Assembly: GCF_014644735.1 (NCBI RefSeq) | Contig: NZ_BMKZ01000002.1 | Location: 62,001-126,000, forward strand | Reading direction: 5' to 3' | Length of the DNA: 64,000 nucleotides | Source: Caldalkalibacillus thermarum | Lineage (GTDB): Bacteria > Bacillota > Bacilli > Caldalkalibacillales > Caldalkalibacillaceae | Shown here: positions 27,901 through 38,498 of the stretch, one piece after another | Layout of the letters: every line of letters starts with the position of its first letter | Position numbering within the stretch: position 1 is the stretch's first letter | Position numbers and translations under genes: made by a program | Notes under the pieces: generated by a model | The model's database searches: none | What the model saw: the letters and a program-made list of their open reading frames with translations, nothing else | Told to the model about the DNA's origin: nothing

Positions 27901-29207
27901 TTATTATATACCGCAGACAAACCAGTGGTCTCCACGTCAAAGACAACGTAGGTTTCATCTTTCAAGCTGCAGGGTTTGGGATTATAAACAATAGGCACGC
28001 CGTCGTCCACAACGTAGGCTTCCAGGCCATAAATAATTTTGACCCCATGCTTTTGGCCTGCTGCAAAGGCTTCCGGAAAGGCTTGAGCCACACCATGATC
28101 CGTGACGGCCAGCGCCGGATGTCCCCACTCAGCCGCCTGCTTCACATAATTGGTGATTGAGGTGACGCCGTCCATCGCCGACATGTTGGTATGTAAGTGC
28201 AGCTCCACCCGCTTCTCAGGATGGGTATCCTTCCGCCCCTCTTTTTCAATTTTGTTAATATCATGGGCCATCAGGACCAGTTCCCGCTGAAAGGTATCAA
28301 GCTGGACACTACCCCGCACCTTGACCCACATACCTTTCTGAACTGCCTGAAAAGCCTCGATATCTTCTTTGCCCTTAGAAAACACTTTGACCGTAATAGA
28401 ATCCGTATAATCGGTGATATCCATGGTGAGCAGGGTCCGGCCGCTCTTTAACTCTCTCAAGTCCAAATCAAACACATATCCTTGTACGACCACACTTTTC
28501 TCTTCTTCATGAATGGTTTTAAGGGGAACAGGATCCTCTTTGATGGCATAACCGATGATCTCTTTGGTGGCAGCAGGCTTTGGTTTCTCTTTTGTTTCAG
28601 CTGCTTGCTCCTGCTCTGTCTGTTGTACCGCTTGTTGAGCCCGGGCCTGGTCCTCCTTCTCCCGCGCTTCTATAAACTGCTGATAGGCTGCCTCTGCTTC
28701 TTCAATCACATACTGGGCCTTAGGATTAAAATCCATAAACTGCTGATAAAATTCCTTCAGCAAAGGCTCCACTTTTTTCTGATACAAGCCCTTTTCAACT
28801 TCATTAAACACAGAAAAGACAATGGTATTGCCTTTCAATTCGGGAGGAAAAGACTCAAGCCGTTTATAAATCCCATTCAAGCGGTGGCGTTGTTCCCGTA
28901 AGAATTCAGGCCAATAATCATAAAATAGAGAAGCTTGATTAACAGGTGTTGTAAAGCGGAAAACAAAGCGAACTTCTGCAAGGTGGGAAAAGGTGTTTCG
29001 TAAACGTTCTGAGAATAGTTGGTAGATAGAAGGAGGAAAAGGCTTTTCCAAAACAAAATGGAAAAGCCAACGTTTCTCCCGTTCAATCAGCTGCAATTTG
29101 TCAATATAAGCTTCCTTAAAGTAAGTGTCTTGGATATCTGCAGGAATCTCCAGTTGTTCCAATAGGATTAATAGTCTCTCCCGCTTGACTTTCACTTCAG
29201 TTGCCAT
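24906..29207 (-). CDS. polC: DNA polymerase III alpha subunit PolC (Gram-positive type)
   Basis: A 1433-residue replicative polymerase with built-in proofreading. Domains in order: N-terminal region, OB fold (VVVQGYVFDLDLRELKSG) near residue 240, PHP domain split around the exonuclease, DnaQ-like 3'-5' exonuclease with YVVFDVETTGLS near residue 422, a zinc-binding Cys4 site (CPNCHYSQ and CPECGHRL) near 905-935, and the polymerase core with VPDIDLNFSG near 963. Length and order match B. subtilis PolC. It lies last in the uppS-cdsA-dxr-rasP-proS-polC group. Confidence 0.98.
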   Translation of the reverse strand: MATEVKVKRERLLILLEQLEIPADIQDTYFKEAYIDKLQLIEREKRWLFHFVLEKPFPPSIYQLFSERLRNTFSHLAEVRFVFRFTTPVNQASLFYDYWPEFLREQRHRLNGIYKRLESFPPELKGNTIVFSVFNEVEKGLYQKKVEPLLKEFYQQFMDFNPKAQYVIEEAEAAYQQFIEAREKEDQARAQQAVQQTEQEQAAETKEKPKPAATKEIIGYAIKEDPVPLKTIHEEEKSVVVQGYVFDLDLRELKSGRTLLTMDITDYTDSITVKVFSKGKEDIEAFQAVQKGMWVKVRGSVQLDTFQRELVLMAHDINKIEKEGRKDTHPEKRVELHLHTNMSAMDGVTSITNYVKQAAEWGHPALAVTDHGVAQAFPEAFAAGQKHGVKIIYGLEAYVVDDGVPIVYNPKPCSLKDETYVVFDVETTGLSAVYNKIIELAAVKIRNGEVIDKFSEFANPHEPLTDQIVKLTGITDDMLKDAPEIEDVLRRFYDFVGDATLVAHNASFDMGFLQVGYKKLGLELNNAVIDTLELARFLYPDLKNHRLNTLCKLFNIELVNHHRAVYDAEATGYLLWKMISDCQEREITQLDQLNEYKGSGDVIRQRPFHCTLLAKTQQGLKNLYKLISLAHIKYFHRTPRIPRSLIEQYREGLLVGSACDQGEIFEGMMQKSPEEVEEIAKFYDYFEIQPVSNYEHLIEKELVKDKAHIQTILSNIVKLGDKLGKPVVATGNVHYLHPEDAIYRKILVTTLGGATPLDPNRLPLVYFRTTDEMLEEFQFLGAGKAEEVVIKHPQSIADQIEEIRPVPAELYTPHIEGADEDIRRMCYDKAKQIYGDPLPDIVEKRLEKELNSIINNGFSVIYLISQKLVHKSLQDGYLVGSRGSVGSSFVATMLEITEVNPLPPHYVCPNCHYSQFFDDGSVGSGFDLPAKDCPECGHRLIKDGHDIPFETFLGFEGDKVPDIDLNFSGEYQPIAHKYTQELFGEDKVYRAGTIGTVADKTAYGFVKKYEEIEGKTFRQAEINRLAKGCTGVKRTTGQHPGGIIVVPEDKEIYDFTPIQYPADDMDSEWRTTHFDFHSIHDNLLKLDILGHDDPTVIRMLQDLTGINPKEIPIDDPETMKIFSSTEPLGVTEEQIMSKTGTLGIPEFGTRFVRQMLEDTRPTTFAELVRISGLSHGTDVWLNNAQELIREGKAVLSEVISTRDDIMVYLIHKGLEPSRAFKIMERVRKGKGLEEDDINEMKKHGVPDWYIWSCQKIKYMFPKAHAVAYVLMAVRIAYFKVHYPIQFYASYFTVRADDFDVQLALKGSQAIRKKIEEILEKGNQAQPKEKSLLTVLELCLEMVERGFHFKNVDLYRSDAIQFLVDGDGLIPPFNAIPGIGTNAAISIVKARNEGEFLSKEDLQIRSKVSKTVIDYLEQHGCLKDLPETNQLSLF

Positions 29208-29293
29208 GGTTAGCTGTTCCCCCTCTCCCTGTTTCCACCAGTCCCTTGTCTGGGTGTGACAAAACCTGGCCTAACTGAAGCAATGGGCCAAAA

Positions 29294-31000
29294 TTAGGCC
29301 TGCTCTAATAATCTGGGCAAAATTTGGATCAGCTCATCCGCTTTAATCTCTTCCGTTTCCCCAGTGCGCCGCAACTTGCATTCTACTATACCGTCCCCTG
29401 CTTTTTTACCGACAGTTACCCTCAGCGGGATACCGATCAGATCAGCGTCTTTAAACTTAACCCCGGCCCGTTCTTCACGGTCATCATAAAGCACATCAAA
29501 ACCTGCCTGCTGCAATTTAACATACAGTTGTTCAGCCAATTCACGCTGCATATCATCTTTCATGTTGACAGAGATTAAATGAATGTCAAACGGGGCCACC
29601 GCTCTGGGCCAGATAATGCCATGTTCATCATGATGCTGCTCAATGATAGCTGCCAGCAAACGGGTGACACCGATCCCATAACAGCCCATTATCATTGGCT
29701 GCTGATGTCCATTTTCATCTAAAAAAGTAGCCCCCATCGCTTCACTGTATTTTGTCCCCAGTTTAAAAACATGGCCGACTTCAATACCCTTAGCAAAGCG
29801 GATGGTACCTTCACAACGGGGACAGGCATCTCCCTCAGTAATCTGTCTAAGATCCTCATATCTTTCCACTGCAAAATCCCGGCCAACAGAGACGTGAATA
29901 TAGTGCTTGTCCTTTTCGTTGGCACCTGTCACCGCATCTTGCATACCTTTCACACTATGATCTGCTATGATCTTAGCGCCGTCCAAACCGATAGGACCAA
30001 TGAATCCTGGCTCAGATCCCAGTTCTGCGCGAATCCGTTCTTCATCAAGCAACTCAACCCGGTCTGCACCAAACAGATTCTTCACTTTCACTTCGTTGAG
30101 CTCAAAGTCTCCACGGACAAGAGCCACAACTACTTGACCATCAACGTCCAGGGCCACGGCCTTAATGATCTGACGGGGCGAAACATCAAGCATGTCTACC
30201 AGTTCGGTGACCGTTTTCGCTTGAGGGGTGTTCACTTTTTCCATTGGCTGTCCAGTGCTCTCGATTTGCCTGTAATCACGCTGGTTCACTTCAGCCTTCT
30301 CAATATTGGCCGCATACTGACAACTGTCACAATAGGCAATGGTATCTTCCCCGACGTCAGACAAGACCATAAATTCATGGGTGCCTGTACCGCCAATGGC
30401 ACCAGAGTCGGCTTCTACCGCTCTAAAATTAAGCCCGCATCGAGAGAAGATGGCCTGATAGGCCTCATACATTTTGCGATAGCTTTCGTCTAAACCTTCA
30501 TGGGAAGTGTCAAATGAATAGGCATCCTTCATGATAAACTCCCTGGCCCGTAAGACCCCAAACCGGGGCCGGCGTTCATCACGAAATTTAGTCTGAATCT
30601 GATAAACCGTCATCGGCAGCCGCTTATAGGATTTAATCTCATCCCGCACCAGCGCCGTTACAACCTCTTCATGGGTCGGACCTAAAGCAAACTGCCGTTC
30701 ATGCCGGTCATATAAACGCATCAGTTCAGGCCCATATACATCCCATCTGCCAGTTTCCTGCCAAATTTCGGCCGGATGCAGCGCCGGCATTAATATTTCT
30801 TGGGCTCCGGCTTTATCCATCTCCTCGCGGATAATGGCTTGAATTTTTTTTAGCACCTTTTGCGCCAAAGGCAAGTAGGTGTACAGCCCGGATGCCAATT
30901 GACGGATCAAACCAGCTCTAAGCATAAGCTGGTGACTGACCACTTCTGCATCAGCAGGGATGTCTCTCAAAGTTGGAATGAGATAATGTTGTTGCCTCAT
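29294..31000 (-). CDS. proS: Prolyl-tRNA synthetase (bacterial type)
   Basis: A 568-residue class II aminoacyl-tRNA synthetase charging tRNA-Pro. Class II motif 2 ([17 protein letters not shown]) lies near residue 140, an INS editing domain fills about 230-400, motif 3 ([13 protein letters not shown]) near 445, and the C-terminal anticodon-binding domain follows ([10 protein letters not shown]). Full length. It is 40 bases downstream of rasP. No T-box is seen upstream, which fits an internal operon position. Confidence 0.97.
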   Translation of the reverse strand: MRQQHYLIPTLRDIPADAEVVSHQLMLRAGLIRQLASGLYTYLPLAQKVLKKIQAIIREEMDKAGAQEILMPALHPAEIWQETGRWDVYGPELMRLYDRHERQFALGPTHEEVVTALVRDEIKSYKRLPMTVYQIQTKFRDERRPRFGVLRAREFIMKDAYSFDTSHEGLDESYRKMYEAYQAIFSRCGLNFRAVEADSGAIGGTGTHEFMVLSDVGEDTIAYCDSCQYAANIEKAEVNQRDYRQIESTGQPMEKVNTPQAKTVTELVDMLDVSPRQIIKAVALDVDGQVVVALVRGDFELNEVKVKNLFGADRVELLDEERIRAELGSEPGFIGPIGLDGAKIIADHSVKGMQDAVTGANEKDKHYIHVSVGRDFAVERYEDLRQITEGDACPRCEGTIRFAKGIEVGHVFKLGTKYSEAMGATFLDENGHQQPMIMGCYGIGVTRLLAAIIEQHHDEHGIIWPRAVAPFDIHLISVNMKDDMQRELAEQLYVKLQQAGFDVLYDDREERAGVKFKDADLIGIPLRVTVGKKAGDGIVECKLRRTGETEEIKADELIQILPRLLEQA

Positions 31001-31039
31001 CTCTCCATCACCTTTCCTTAATTCCTTAGCAAATCACGA

Positions 31040-32305
31040 CTAGTTAAAGAACACCCGTTGAATATCATTCCAGGTCACCACGAGGATTAATAACATGAGC
31101 AGGGCAAAACCTATAAAATGGGCCAAACCCTCTTTCTGCGGATCAATGGGACGCCCCCTCACTGCCTCAAGGGCTAAAAAGAGCAATCTGCCTCCGTCTA
31201 ATGCTGGAATCGGAAGCAAGTTAAGGATGGCCAGATTGACACTCAAGGCAGCGGTCCACCGCAGGAGAATAGGCAACCCCGCTTGGGCGGCCTGCCCCGT
31301 GAAATCGAAGATGCCAACCGGGCCAGCCAGCGCATCAAGTCCCACTGCACCTGTAAATAACATGCCGATCACTTTAAAGATGAGCATGGACAGCTCCAAC
31401 ATGTAGTTAAAGCCATACACAAATGATCCCAAAACAGAGTGCTCCACATGCTGATGGACACCGATAAACCCGACCTGCTCCCCAGACTCCAGTTCATGTT
31501 CCCTGACCGCAGGAGTGATCGTCAGCTCAAACTCTTCGTTATTCCGTTCAACAAGAAAGACCAGCTCCCGTCCAGGATTATGCATAATGGTTCGCACCAG
31601 TTCCTCCCAGCTGTCCATGGCCTTTTGATTAATGGCCAGTATGCGGTCTCCTTGCTCAAGCCCGGCTTCTTCAGCGACAGAGCCTGGCAGCACATCACCA
31701 ATGATGGGCTCCTCACTAGGCACCCCGTAACTGAGGGCCAATCCGGTAAACAAAACAAAGGCCAGGATAAAATTAGCCAAGGGACCGGCAAAAATAGTCG
31801 CTGCCCGCTGTCCCAATGTTTTGCTGCCAAATTGGCGATCGTATGGAGCAATCAACATTTCCTGATTGTCATAAACCAAGACAGCTTCCCGGTCAACTTC
31901 ATAGCGGACCAGCTCCTCTTCCGCATTGTATCCTTCAATAAACAAATCATGCTCTAAATCAATACGCTGGACATTTAATGTCTCTGTGTGGCTAAGTTTT
32001 TTCTTCCTGTTCAAAATAATTTTGGTGACTTTTCCTTCGGCATTAAATTGCAGACCCACATCGTGGCCGGTCTTAATTTGAACCATCTCCGGATCTTCCC
32101 CGGCCATGCGCACGTAACCCCCCAGGGGAAGCAGACGGATCGTATACAGTGTTTCACCTTTACGAAAGGAAAAAAGTTTGGGGCCAAAGCCAATGGCAAA
32201 TTCACGGCATAAAATGCCAGCCCGTTTAGCTACGATCAAATGTCCCAGTTCATGAACAAAGATGATCACACCAATGACCAAAATAATGCTAATCACTGTT
32301 TGCAT
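31040..32305 (-). CDS. rasP: Site-2 intramembrane metalloprotease RasP/RseP
   Basis: A 421-residue membrane zinc protease that cleaves membrane-embedded substrates such as anti-sigma factors and leftover signal peptides. The active-site HELGH lies in the first membrane segment (residues 19-23), and the third ligand is in LPIPALDGGRLLF near residue 370. A PDZ domain (GSVAEEAGLEQGDRILAIN) lies near residue 210. About four membrane segments. Two bases downstream of dxr, so co-transcribed. Confidence 0.96.
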   Translation of the reverse strand: MQTVISIILVIGVIIFVHELGHLIVAKRAGILCREFAIGFGPKLFSFRKGETLYTIRLLPLGGYVRMAGEDPEMVQIKTGHDVGLQFNAEGKVTKIILNRKKKLSHTETLNVQRIDLEHDLFIEGYNAEEELVRYEVDREAVLVYDNQEMLIAPYDRQFGSKTLGQRAATIFAGPLANFILAFVLFTGLALSYGVPSEEPIIGDVLPGSVAEEAGLEQGDRILAINQKAMDSWEELVRTIMHNPGRELVFLVERNNEEFELTITPAVREHELESGEQVGFIGVHQHVEHSVLGSFVYGFNYMLELSMLIFKVIGMLFTGAVGLDALAGPVGIFDFTGQAAQAGLPILLRWTAALSVNLAILNLLPIPALDGGRLLFLALEAVRGRPIDPQKEGLAHFIGFALLMLLILVVTWNDIQRVFFN

Positions 32306-32306
32306 G

Positions 32307-33458
32307 TCAGCACCTTCTTCCTAACGTTTTTGCCCTCTCTCTTGCCCAGCGGTCGATCTCTTCTATCTCTTCCAGAGTGGGATTGGGGATGGGGTCATGC
32401 TGTTCCATTGTCCGTTCGATCACTTTTTCAATCTCCAGGAAACCGATTTCCGAACACAAAAATTGAGTTACAGCGATCTCATTGGCCGCATTTAAGACAG
32501 TTGGCATAGTGCCTCCTGTTTTTCCTGCTTCAAAGGCCAGCCTTAAACAGGGATAACGGTTAAAATCTGCTTCCCGGAAGTGCAAGCGGCCAATCTGAGC
32601 CAAATCAAGACGCGGAGTATGGAGCGGAAAACGGTCAGGATAAGTTAATGCGTACTGGATAGGTACTTTCATATCTGGAGTACCCAGCTGGGCCATCACC
32701 GCGCTGTCCTGAAATACAACCATAGAATGGATAATGCTTTCGTCATGAAGCAGAACTTCTATTTTTTCATAGGGCATGGCAAACAACCAGTGGGCTTCAA
32801 TCACTTCTAATCCTTTATTCATCATCGTGGCCGAATCAATGGTCACTTTCCGCCCCATAGACCAGTTCGGATGCTTTAAAGCGTCTTCTACCGTGACATT
32901 TACAAGTTCTTCTCTACTCTTATGTCTGAAACTGCCTCCTGATGCCGTCAAAATTATTTTTTCAACTTGCTTGCTGTTTTCTCCCTGCAAGCATTGAAAA
33001 ATAGCCGAGTGTTCACTGTCAACAGGCAAGATGGCTGCCCCATGTTTATCAGCCATCTCCATCACGATCTGACCTGCCGTGACCAATGTCTCCTTATTAG
33101 CCAAGGCAATTTGCTTGCCCTGCTCAATGGCAGCCAAAGTCGGCCTGAGCCCGATGCTGCCCACAACCGCCGTTACTAATGTATGTACATCTTCATGGAT
33201 TGATACTTCAATCAATCCTTCCAGACCATAAACAACTTTTGTCTGGTCAGGAATATGTATCTTCACCTTTTCGGCCAGCTCTTTCGTGCTTACCGAAACA
33301 AGGGCCGGTTTAAACCGGTTGGCTTGTTCAATGATCAAATCAACGTTCGTCCCACCTGCAATTGCGACCAGTTTAAACGCGTCAGGGTGGGCAGCGATGA
33401 TCTCCAGTGTTTGCCTGCCAATAGAACCTGTTGAACCTAAAACGGCAATATTCTTCAT
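32307..33458 (-). CDS. dxr: 1-deoxy-D-xylulose 5-phosphate reductoisomerase
   Basis: A 383-residue NADPH enzyme that makes 2-C-methyl-D-erythritol 4-phosphate in isoprenoid synthesis. The N-terminal loop [16 protein letters not shown] binds [16 protein letters not shown] near residue 120 and the metal/substrate site [12 protein letters not shown] near 148 are conserved, as is [14 protein letters not shown]. Product feeds undecaprenyl phosphate made by the neighbouring UppS. A good promoter lies just upstream. Confidence 0.96.
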   Translation of the reverse strand: MKNIAVLGSTGSIGRQTLEIIAAHPDAFKLVAIAGGTNVDLIIEQANRFKPALVSVSTKELAEKVKIHIPDQTKVVYGLEGLIEVSIHEDVHTLVTAVVGSIGLRPTLAAIEQGKQIALANKETLVTAGQIVMEMADKHGAAILPVDSEHSAIFQCLQGENSKQVEKIILTASGGSFRHKSREELVNVTVEDALKHPNWSMGRKVTIDSATMMNKGLEVIEAHWLFAMPYEKIEVLLHDESIIHSMVVFQDSAVMAQLGTPDMKVPIQYALTYPDRFPLHTPRLDLAQIGRLHFREADFNRYPCLRLAFEAGKTGGTMPTVLNAANEIAVTQFLCSEIGFLEIEKVIERTMEQHDPIPNPTLEEIEEIDRWARERAKTLGRRC

Positions 33459-33493
33459 GGCACAAACCCCTATTTTTATCTTTTCATTTTCAA

Positions 33494-33522
33494 ACTATAG
33501 CAATGATTTTGTTCCCTGACAA
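33494..33522 (-). promoter_or_regulatory. Sigma-A-like promoter for dxr-rasP-proS(-polC)
   Basis: On the minus strand TTGTCA (33522-33517), 17 bases, and TATAGT (33499-33494) with TGC just before the hexamer. It lies between cdsA and dxr, about 35 bases before the dxr start. Confidence 0.65.
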
Positions 33523-33535
33523 TGGTCAGTTTACT

Positions 33536-34339
33536 TTAGAACCTCTCAAGCAGAAAGAGAAGCACAAAAACAAAGATCAAGCTGTCAAAACGGTCTAATA
33601 CTCCTCCATGACCAGGTAGAAGCGTTCCCGAATCCTTTACTCCATAATATCGTTTCAAGGCCGATTCGATCAGATCCCCGGCTTGACTGGCAACGGACAC
33701 CAAGAGTGCCAGACTTAGTGCTTCCCCATAATGGACAAATGGTGCGGTGAAAAACTGAATGAGAACGCCCCCCATCAAACCGAAAACGATGCCCCCCAGA
33801 GAGCCTTCAATCGTTTTGTTGGGACTTATACTAGGGCATAACTTACGTTTGCCAAAGGCCCGGCCAATGAAGTAAGCACCGCTGTCCGTAGCCCAGATCA
33901 CCAACAGCACAAAAAAAATAAACGCAAGCCCTTCCGTTTCCCGGGCCGAGACAAACTGAGCAAAACCAATTCCGATATAAAACACGGCCAGCAAATAGGG
34001 GCCAAAGTGGTCAGACGTCACCCGGTTCTTGGTGACAACAGTGATGAGCAAAAACAAGACCATAAACAGCACAAACAGAGTCTCTGTGGAGATGACAAAC
34101 AGGGGTGAAACCTGGATCAGATTGGCATTATGCAGGAAGGACCAAAAGAGCACCAGCAAAAAAACCAGACCCAGTACAGAAGGGGCGAAAAATAAAGGGA
34201 TCCCGGCCATTCGAATCATTTCACGGTAAGCCAGCACAGCCAGAAGAAAAATGAGAAGGGCAAACCATAAACCTCCCAAAATAAGAAAGACGATAAACAA
34301 AGAACCACCAATTGCTGCTGTGATTACACGTTGCCTCAA
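33536..34339 (-). CDS. cdsA: Phosphatidate cytidylyltransferase
   Basis: A 267-residue polytopic membrane enzyme converting phosphatidate and CTP to CDP-diacylglycerol. Around seven to eight hydrophobic segments are visible. The signature near the C-terminus reads SVASQAGDLIESALKRYYGVKDSGTLLPGHGGVLDRFDSL in spread form: QAGDLIESALKR, then KDSGTLLPGHGG, then LDRFDS. Located between uppS and dxr, the conserved order. Confidence 0.95.
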   Translation of the reverse strand: MRQRVITAAIGGSLFIVFLILGGLWFALLIFLLAVLAYREMIRMAGIPLFFAPSVLGLVFLLVLFWSFLHNANLIQVSPLFVISTETLFVLFMVLFLLITVVTKNRVTSDHFGPYLLAVFYIGIGFAQFVSARETEGLAFIFFVLLVIWATDSGAYFIGRAFGKRKLCPSISPNKTIEGSLGGIVFGLMGGVLIQFFTAPFVHYGEALSLALLVSVASQAGDLIESALKRYYGVKDSGTLLPGHGGVLDRFDSLIFVFVLLFLLERF

Positions 34340-34384
34340 TAGACACCCTCCTCACTTTAATTGCCCAGAGAGACCGCGCCACCT

Positions 34385-35149
34385 TTAAATCGAACCGTAA
34401 CGACGAGCCCTCTGTTGAAAGTCATGGATGGCTTCTTCAAAATGTTTTTTAGTAAAGTCAGGCCAATAAACATCAGCAAACCACAGTTCAGTATAGGCTA
34501 ATTGCCAGAGCATGAAATTGCTCAAGCGGATTTCTTTGGTACGGATGAGTAAATCAGGGTCAGGCAATCCGCGCGTTTGCAGAAATTGACTGACAAGCTG
34601 CTCATCAATATCGTCAACACTAAGTTCATGGCGTTGCACTTTGGCGGCGACAGTTTTGACCATCTGGACAATTTCTGAACGGCTGCCGTAATTCAAAGCA
34701 AAGTTAAGAATCAACCCTGTGTTGTGGCGGGTCTTTTCAACTGCTTCTTTCACCGCTTGAAGGGTATGAGGGGGCAATCCCTCTTCAGAGCCCAGCAGGC
34801 GAACCTGCACGTTACGCTGATTCAATTCGTCCAGTTCCGTTGCTAAATACTCTTGAGGCAACTTCATCAAATAATCCACTTCTTCTCTCGGCCGCTTCCA
34901 ATTTTCCGTGGAGAACGCATACAGTGTTAATATTTTTACCCCAATCTCATCGGCCGCTTTCGTGATCTCTTTAACCACTTTCATGCCAGCCCGGTGTCCT
35001 GCAGCCCGGGGAAGGCCTCGCTGATTGGCCCAGCGGCCGTTTCCATCCATAATGATCGCCACATGTCTGGGAATATTATTTAATTCGATTTCTTCTTTCG
35101 ACTGTTCCGTTTTGGTCTGTTTGTGTCGATTGGTAAACTTGTGCAACAT
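34385..35149 (-). CDS. uppS: Undecaprenyl diphosphate synthase
   Basis: A 254-residue cis-prenyltransferase making the C55 lipid carrier for peptidoglycan and wall polymers. The conserved start of the fold IPRHVAIIMDGNGRWA (catalytic Asp) lies near residue 30, with HRAGMKVV, TLYAFSTENWKRP and the C-terminal DPDLLIRTKEIRLSNF motif. The first 25 residues are polar. A terminator stands just 30 bases upstream. Confidence 0.96.
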   Translation of the reverse strand: MLHKFTNRHKQTKTEQSKEEIELNNIPRHVAIIMDGNGRWANQRGLPRAAGHRAGMKVVKEITKAADEIGVKILTLYAFSTENWKRPREEVDYLMKLPQEYLATELDELNQRNVQVRLLGSEEGLPPHTLQAVKEAVEKTRHNTGLILNFALNYGSRSEIVQMVKTVAAKVQRHELSVDDIDEQLVSQFLQTRGLPDPDLLIRTKEIRLSNFMLWQLAYTELWFADVYWPDFTKKHFEEAIHDFQQRARRYGSI

Positions 35150-35178
35150 AAAAATTCCTCCAACAATTGATGAACAAA

Positions 35179-35204
35179 ATCACCCTCTTGAGTTGGAGGG
35201 TGAT
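35179..35204 (-). terminator. Terminator between frr and uppS
   Basis: Stem ATCACCCTC/GAGGGTGAT with an eight-base loop, followed on the minus strand by TTTGTT. It ends the rpsB-tsf-pyrH-frr unit. Only about 30 bases separate it from uppS. Confidence 0.8.
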
Positions 35205-35222
35205 TGACCGTCACCTTCAGCG

Positions 35223-35779
35223 TTACACTTCCATAATCTCTTTTTCCTTCTTAGCAATAATTCGATCGACCTGGGCAATGTACTCATCAGTGGCCTTTTG
35301 CACCGTGTCCTGGTAACGACGTGATTCGTCTTCGGAAATTCCGCCCTCTTTTTCAATTTTCTTGATGGATTCATTGGCATCCCGGCGAATATTGCGGATG
35401 GCAACCTTGGCATCTTCACCATATTTTTTAACCATTTTAACCAATTCTTGACGTCTTTCTTCAGTCAAAGCGGGAATTGTAATACGGATAATGTTACCAT
35501 CATTATTAGGCGTCAATCCTAACTCGGACTTTAAAATCGCTTTTTCAATGGCATCCAACGCGCTTTTGTCCCAAGGCTGGATGGTCAACAGACGAGGTTC
35601 AGGTGCACTAATATTGGCCAGTTGATTAACAGGTGTTTGGGTGCCGTAATAGTCAACATAAACCTTATCCAACAAAGCAGGTGTTGCCCGGCCGGCCCGC
35701 AAACTGGCCAATTCTGTTTTCAATTGGTTGACCGCTTTATCCATTCGCTCCCGTGCATTTTGTATGACCTCATTTACCA

Positions 35780-35780
<1 letters not shown>
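35223..35780 (-). CDS. frr: Ribosome recycling factor
   Basis: A 185-residue protein that splits post-termination ribosomes together with EF-G. It has the typical three-helix bundle sequence: [24 protein letters not shown] in parts ([16 protein letters not shown]), [15 protein letters not shown] and the C-terminal [18 protein letters not shown]. Its start touches the pyrH stop, so translation is coupled. Confidence 0.97.
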
Positions 35781-36598
<818 letters not shown>

Positions 36599-36615
36599 CT
36601 AAAGACGCATGGCCA

Positions 36616-37506
36616 TTATTTTTTCACTTGGGACATGACTTCTTCGGCAAAATTTTGTTGTTTTTTCTCAATACCCTCGCCGAGTTGATAGCGGTAGAAT
36701 TGTTTAACTTTGACATCTTGCCCTTCTTGCTGCAGCAATTTGCCCACAGTAAGGTCTGGATCTTTAACAAATTCTTGCTCTAAAAGACACACTTCTTGAT
36801 AAAATTTACCTAAACGGCCTTCCACCATTTTTTCCACAATGTGTTCAGGTTTACCTTCATTAAGCGCTTGCTGTTTCAAAATTTCCCTTTCCTGATTCAC
36901 AACCTCCTCAGGCACATCGTTTCTGGAAATATAACGGGGATTAAGTGCAGCAATATGCATGGCCACATCTTTAGCCAGATTTTCATTGGTTGTATTTTCA
37001 AGAACGGTTAACACACTGATATTGCCGCCCATATGAATGTAGGCACCGAACACATCTTTATCGGTCTTCTCAACCACTTCAAAGCGGCGTAATTTTATGT
37101 TTTCACCAATTTTGGAAATTAAAGCGTGCAAACGCTCTTGCAGTGTTTCCTGGCTGCCTTCCAGTTTTTGTTGCAACGCTTCTTCCACACTGCCTGGACG
37201 GTGTTTAACCAGATGCTTGCTCACCTCAGAGAGAAAACCTTGGAATTCCGCATTTTTGGCCACAAAATCAGTTTCACAATTGACTTCGACCAACACGGCA
37301 ACGTTACCTTCTACCTCTACGGTTGTTAAACCTTCAGCAGCAACCCGGTCCGCCTTCTTAGCCGCTTTGGCCAACCCTTTCTCACGCAGATACTCGATGG
37401 CTTTCTCCATGTCGCCATTTGTTTCTGTCAGTGCCTTTTTGCAATCCATCATGCCGGCACCCGTTTTTTCACGCAGCTCTTTTACCATGCTTGCTGTTAC
37501 AGTCAC
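36616..37506 (-). CDS. tsf: Elongation factor Ts
   Basis: A 296-residue nucleotide exchange factor for EF-Tu. I place the start at the GTG at 37506 (reads [18 protein letters not shown]): the AAAGGAGG site is nine bases away, whereas it directly abuts the in-frame ATG three codons earlier. [12 protein letters not shown], the UBA-like N-terminal motif, and TDFVAKN near residue 80 are conserved. It lies between rpsB and pyrH with terminators on both sides. Confidence 0.95.
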   Translation of the reverse strand: MTVTASMVKELREKTGAGMMDCKKALTETNGDMEKAIEYLREKGLAKAAKKADRVAAEGLTTVEVEGNVAVLVEVNCETDFVAKNAEFQGFLSEVSKHLVKHRPGSVEEALQQKLEGSQETLQERLHALISKIGENIKLRRFEVVEKTDKDVFGAYIHMGGNISVLTVLENTTNENLAKDVAMHIAALNPRYISRNDVPEEVVNQEREILKQQALNEGKPEHIVEKMVEGRLGKFYQEVCLLEQEFVKDPDLTVGKLLQQEGQDVKVKQFYRYQLGEGIEKKQQNFAEEVMSQVKK

Positions 37507-37610
37507 AGCTGTCATCCTCCTTTATCCCGTTGTCAGTTCAAAATAGTTTATGCGTTTTATGTACATTCTTTTTAAAGTTTTCCCAAGCTTATCATTCATA
37601 AAACCTTTAA

Positions 37611-37650
37611 AAAAAGGGGGCTAAGGGCATCCCCTCAGACCACCCCTTTT
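37611..37650 (-). terminator. Terminator after rpsB
   Basis: On the minus strand AAAGGGG..CTGAGGG pairs with CCCTTAG..CCCCTTT (with one G-U pair), followed by seven Ts. It lies about 30 bases past the rpsB stop, so tsf depends on read-through or its own start site. Confidence 0.88.
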
Positions 37651-37681
37651 CAAATTTTTAAAGCAAATGCTGGGATCTTGA

Positions 37682-38383
37682 TTAGGATGCGCTGGTTTGC
37701 TCTCCTTGATTCCCTTCTAAAACGGCATCAGCCATTTTGGAAGTTAAGAGTTTTACAGCACGGATAGCATCATCGTTGCCAGGAATGACGTAATCAATTT
37801 CATCTGGGTCACAATTGGTGTCGACAATGGCCACAATCGGAATCCCAAGCTTCCGTGCTTCAGAAATGGCAATTCGTTCCTTACGGGGATCAACGACGAA
37901 CAGGGCATCTGGCAGCTCTTTCATCTCTTTAATGCCACCCAGGAATTTTTCCAGGCGTTCTTTTTCTTTGCGAAGCAAAATCACTTCTTTTTTAGGCAAC
38001 ATATCAAAAGTGCCGTCTGTTTCCATTTGCTCCAGCTCATGCAAACGTTCAATACGCTTGCGGATGGTTTGGAAATTGGTTAAGGTGCCTCCCAGCCAGC
38101 GCGTATTGATATAAAACATGTTACAGCGCTCAGCTTCTTCTTTGATTGACTCTTGAGCTTGTTTCTTGGTGCCGACAAACAAAATTTTTCCTCCGTTTGC
38201 GGCAAGATCACGGACAAAATTATAAGCTTCCTCAACCTTCTTCACTGTTTTTTGAAGGTCAATAATGTAAATACCGTTACGCTCCGTAAAAATGTAACGG
38301 GCCATTTTCGGGTTCCAACGGCGGGTTTGATGGCCGAAATGAACCCCGGCTTCTAAAAGTTGTTTCATTGAAATAACTGCCAT
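37682..38383 (-). CDS. rpsB: Ribosomal protein S2
   Basis: A 233-residue small-subunit protein. The ATG at 38383 ([23 protein letters not shown] in part) follows AAAGGAGG ten bases away; the open frame upstream is leader. [23 protein letters not shown] lies near residue 30 in pieces ([19 protein letters not shown]), and [16 protein letters not shown] near 155. A promoter and structured leader precede it. Confidence 0.97.
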   Translation of the reverse strand: MAVISMKQLLEAGVHFGHQTRRWNPKMARYIFTERNGIYIIDLQKTVKKVEEAYNFVRDLAANGGKILFVGTKKQAQESIKEEAERCNMFYINTRWLGGTLTNFQTIRKRIERLHELEQMETDGTFDMLPKKEVILLRKEKERLEKFLGGIKEMKELPDALFVVDPRKERIAISEARKLGIPIVAIVDTNCDPDEIDYVIPGNDDAIRAVKLLTSKMADAVLEGNQGEQTSAS

Positions 38384-38426
38384 GTGAATATGTCCTCCTT
38401 TGGTTTTTTCCTCCGACAGCCGCTTT

Positions 38427-38466
38427 TTTAGATGGAACTTGCCTAGGGCAAGCACCCCCATCTAAA
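38427..38466 (-). promoter_or_regulatory. rpsB leader hairpin
   Basis: On the minus strand TTTAGATGG .. CTTGCC-CTA-GGCAAG .. CCATCTAAA forms a long interrupted hairpin in the leader, about 30 bases before the ribosome site. It is followed by As, not Ts, so it is not a terminator. An S2-responsive leader is possible but unproven. Confidence 0.45.
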
Positions 38467-38498
38467 TTGGCCGCCGTGTGTGCTTCACACCATCAGTT

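Noticed and set aside
29240-29294. Inverted repeat GGCCTAA/TTAGGCC between polC and proS as a terminator
   Set aside because: Only seven pairs with a 19-base loop and no clean T run; proS and polC are probably co-transcribed. Too weak to list as a terminator.
29207-31040. T-box leader for proS
   Set aside because: Only 40 bases separate rasP and proS; there is no room for a T-box.
36616-37515. ATG at 37515 as start of tsf
   Set aside because: The ribosome site directly abuts it with no spacing; the GTG three codons later has correct spacing and matches the family N-terminus.
38427-38466. rpsB leader hairpin as an intrinsic terminator
   Set aside because: On the minus strand it is followed by As, and on the plus strand by AAATTGG, so it cannot be a T-run terminator in either direction.
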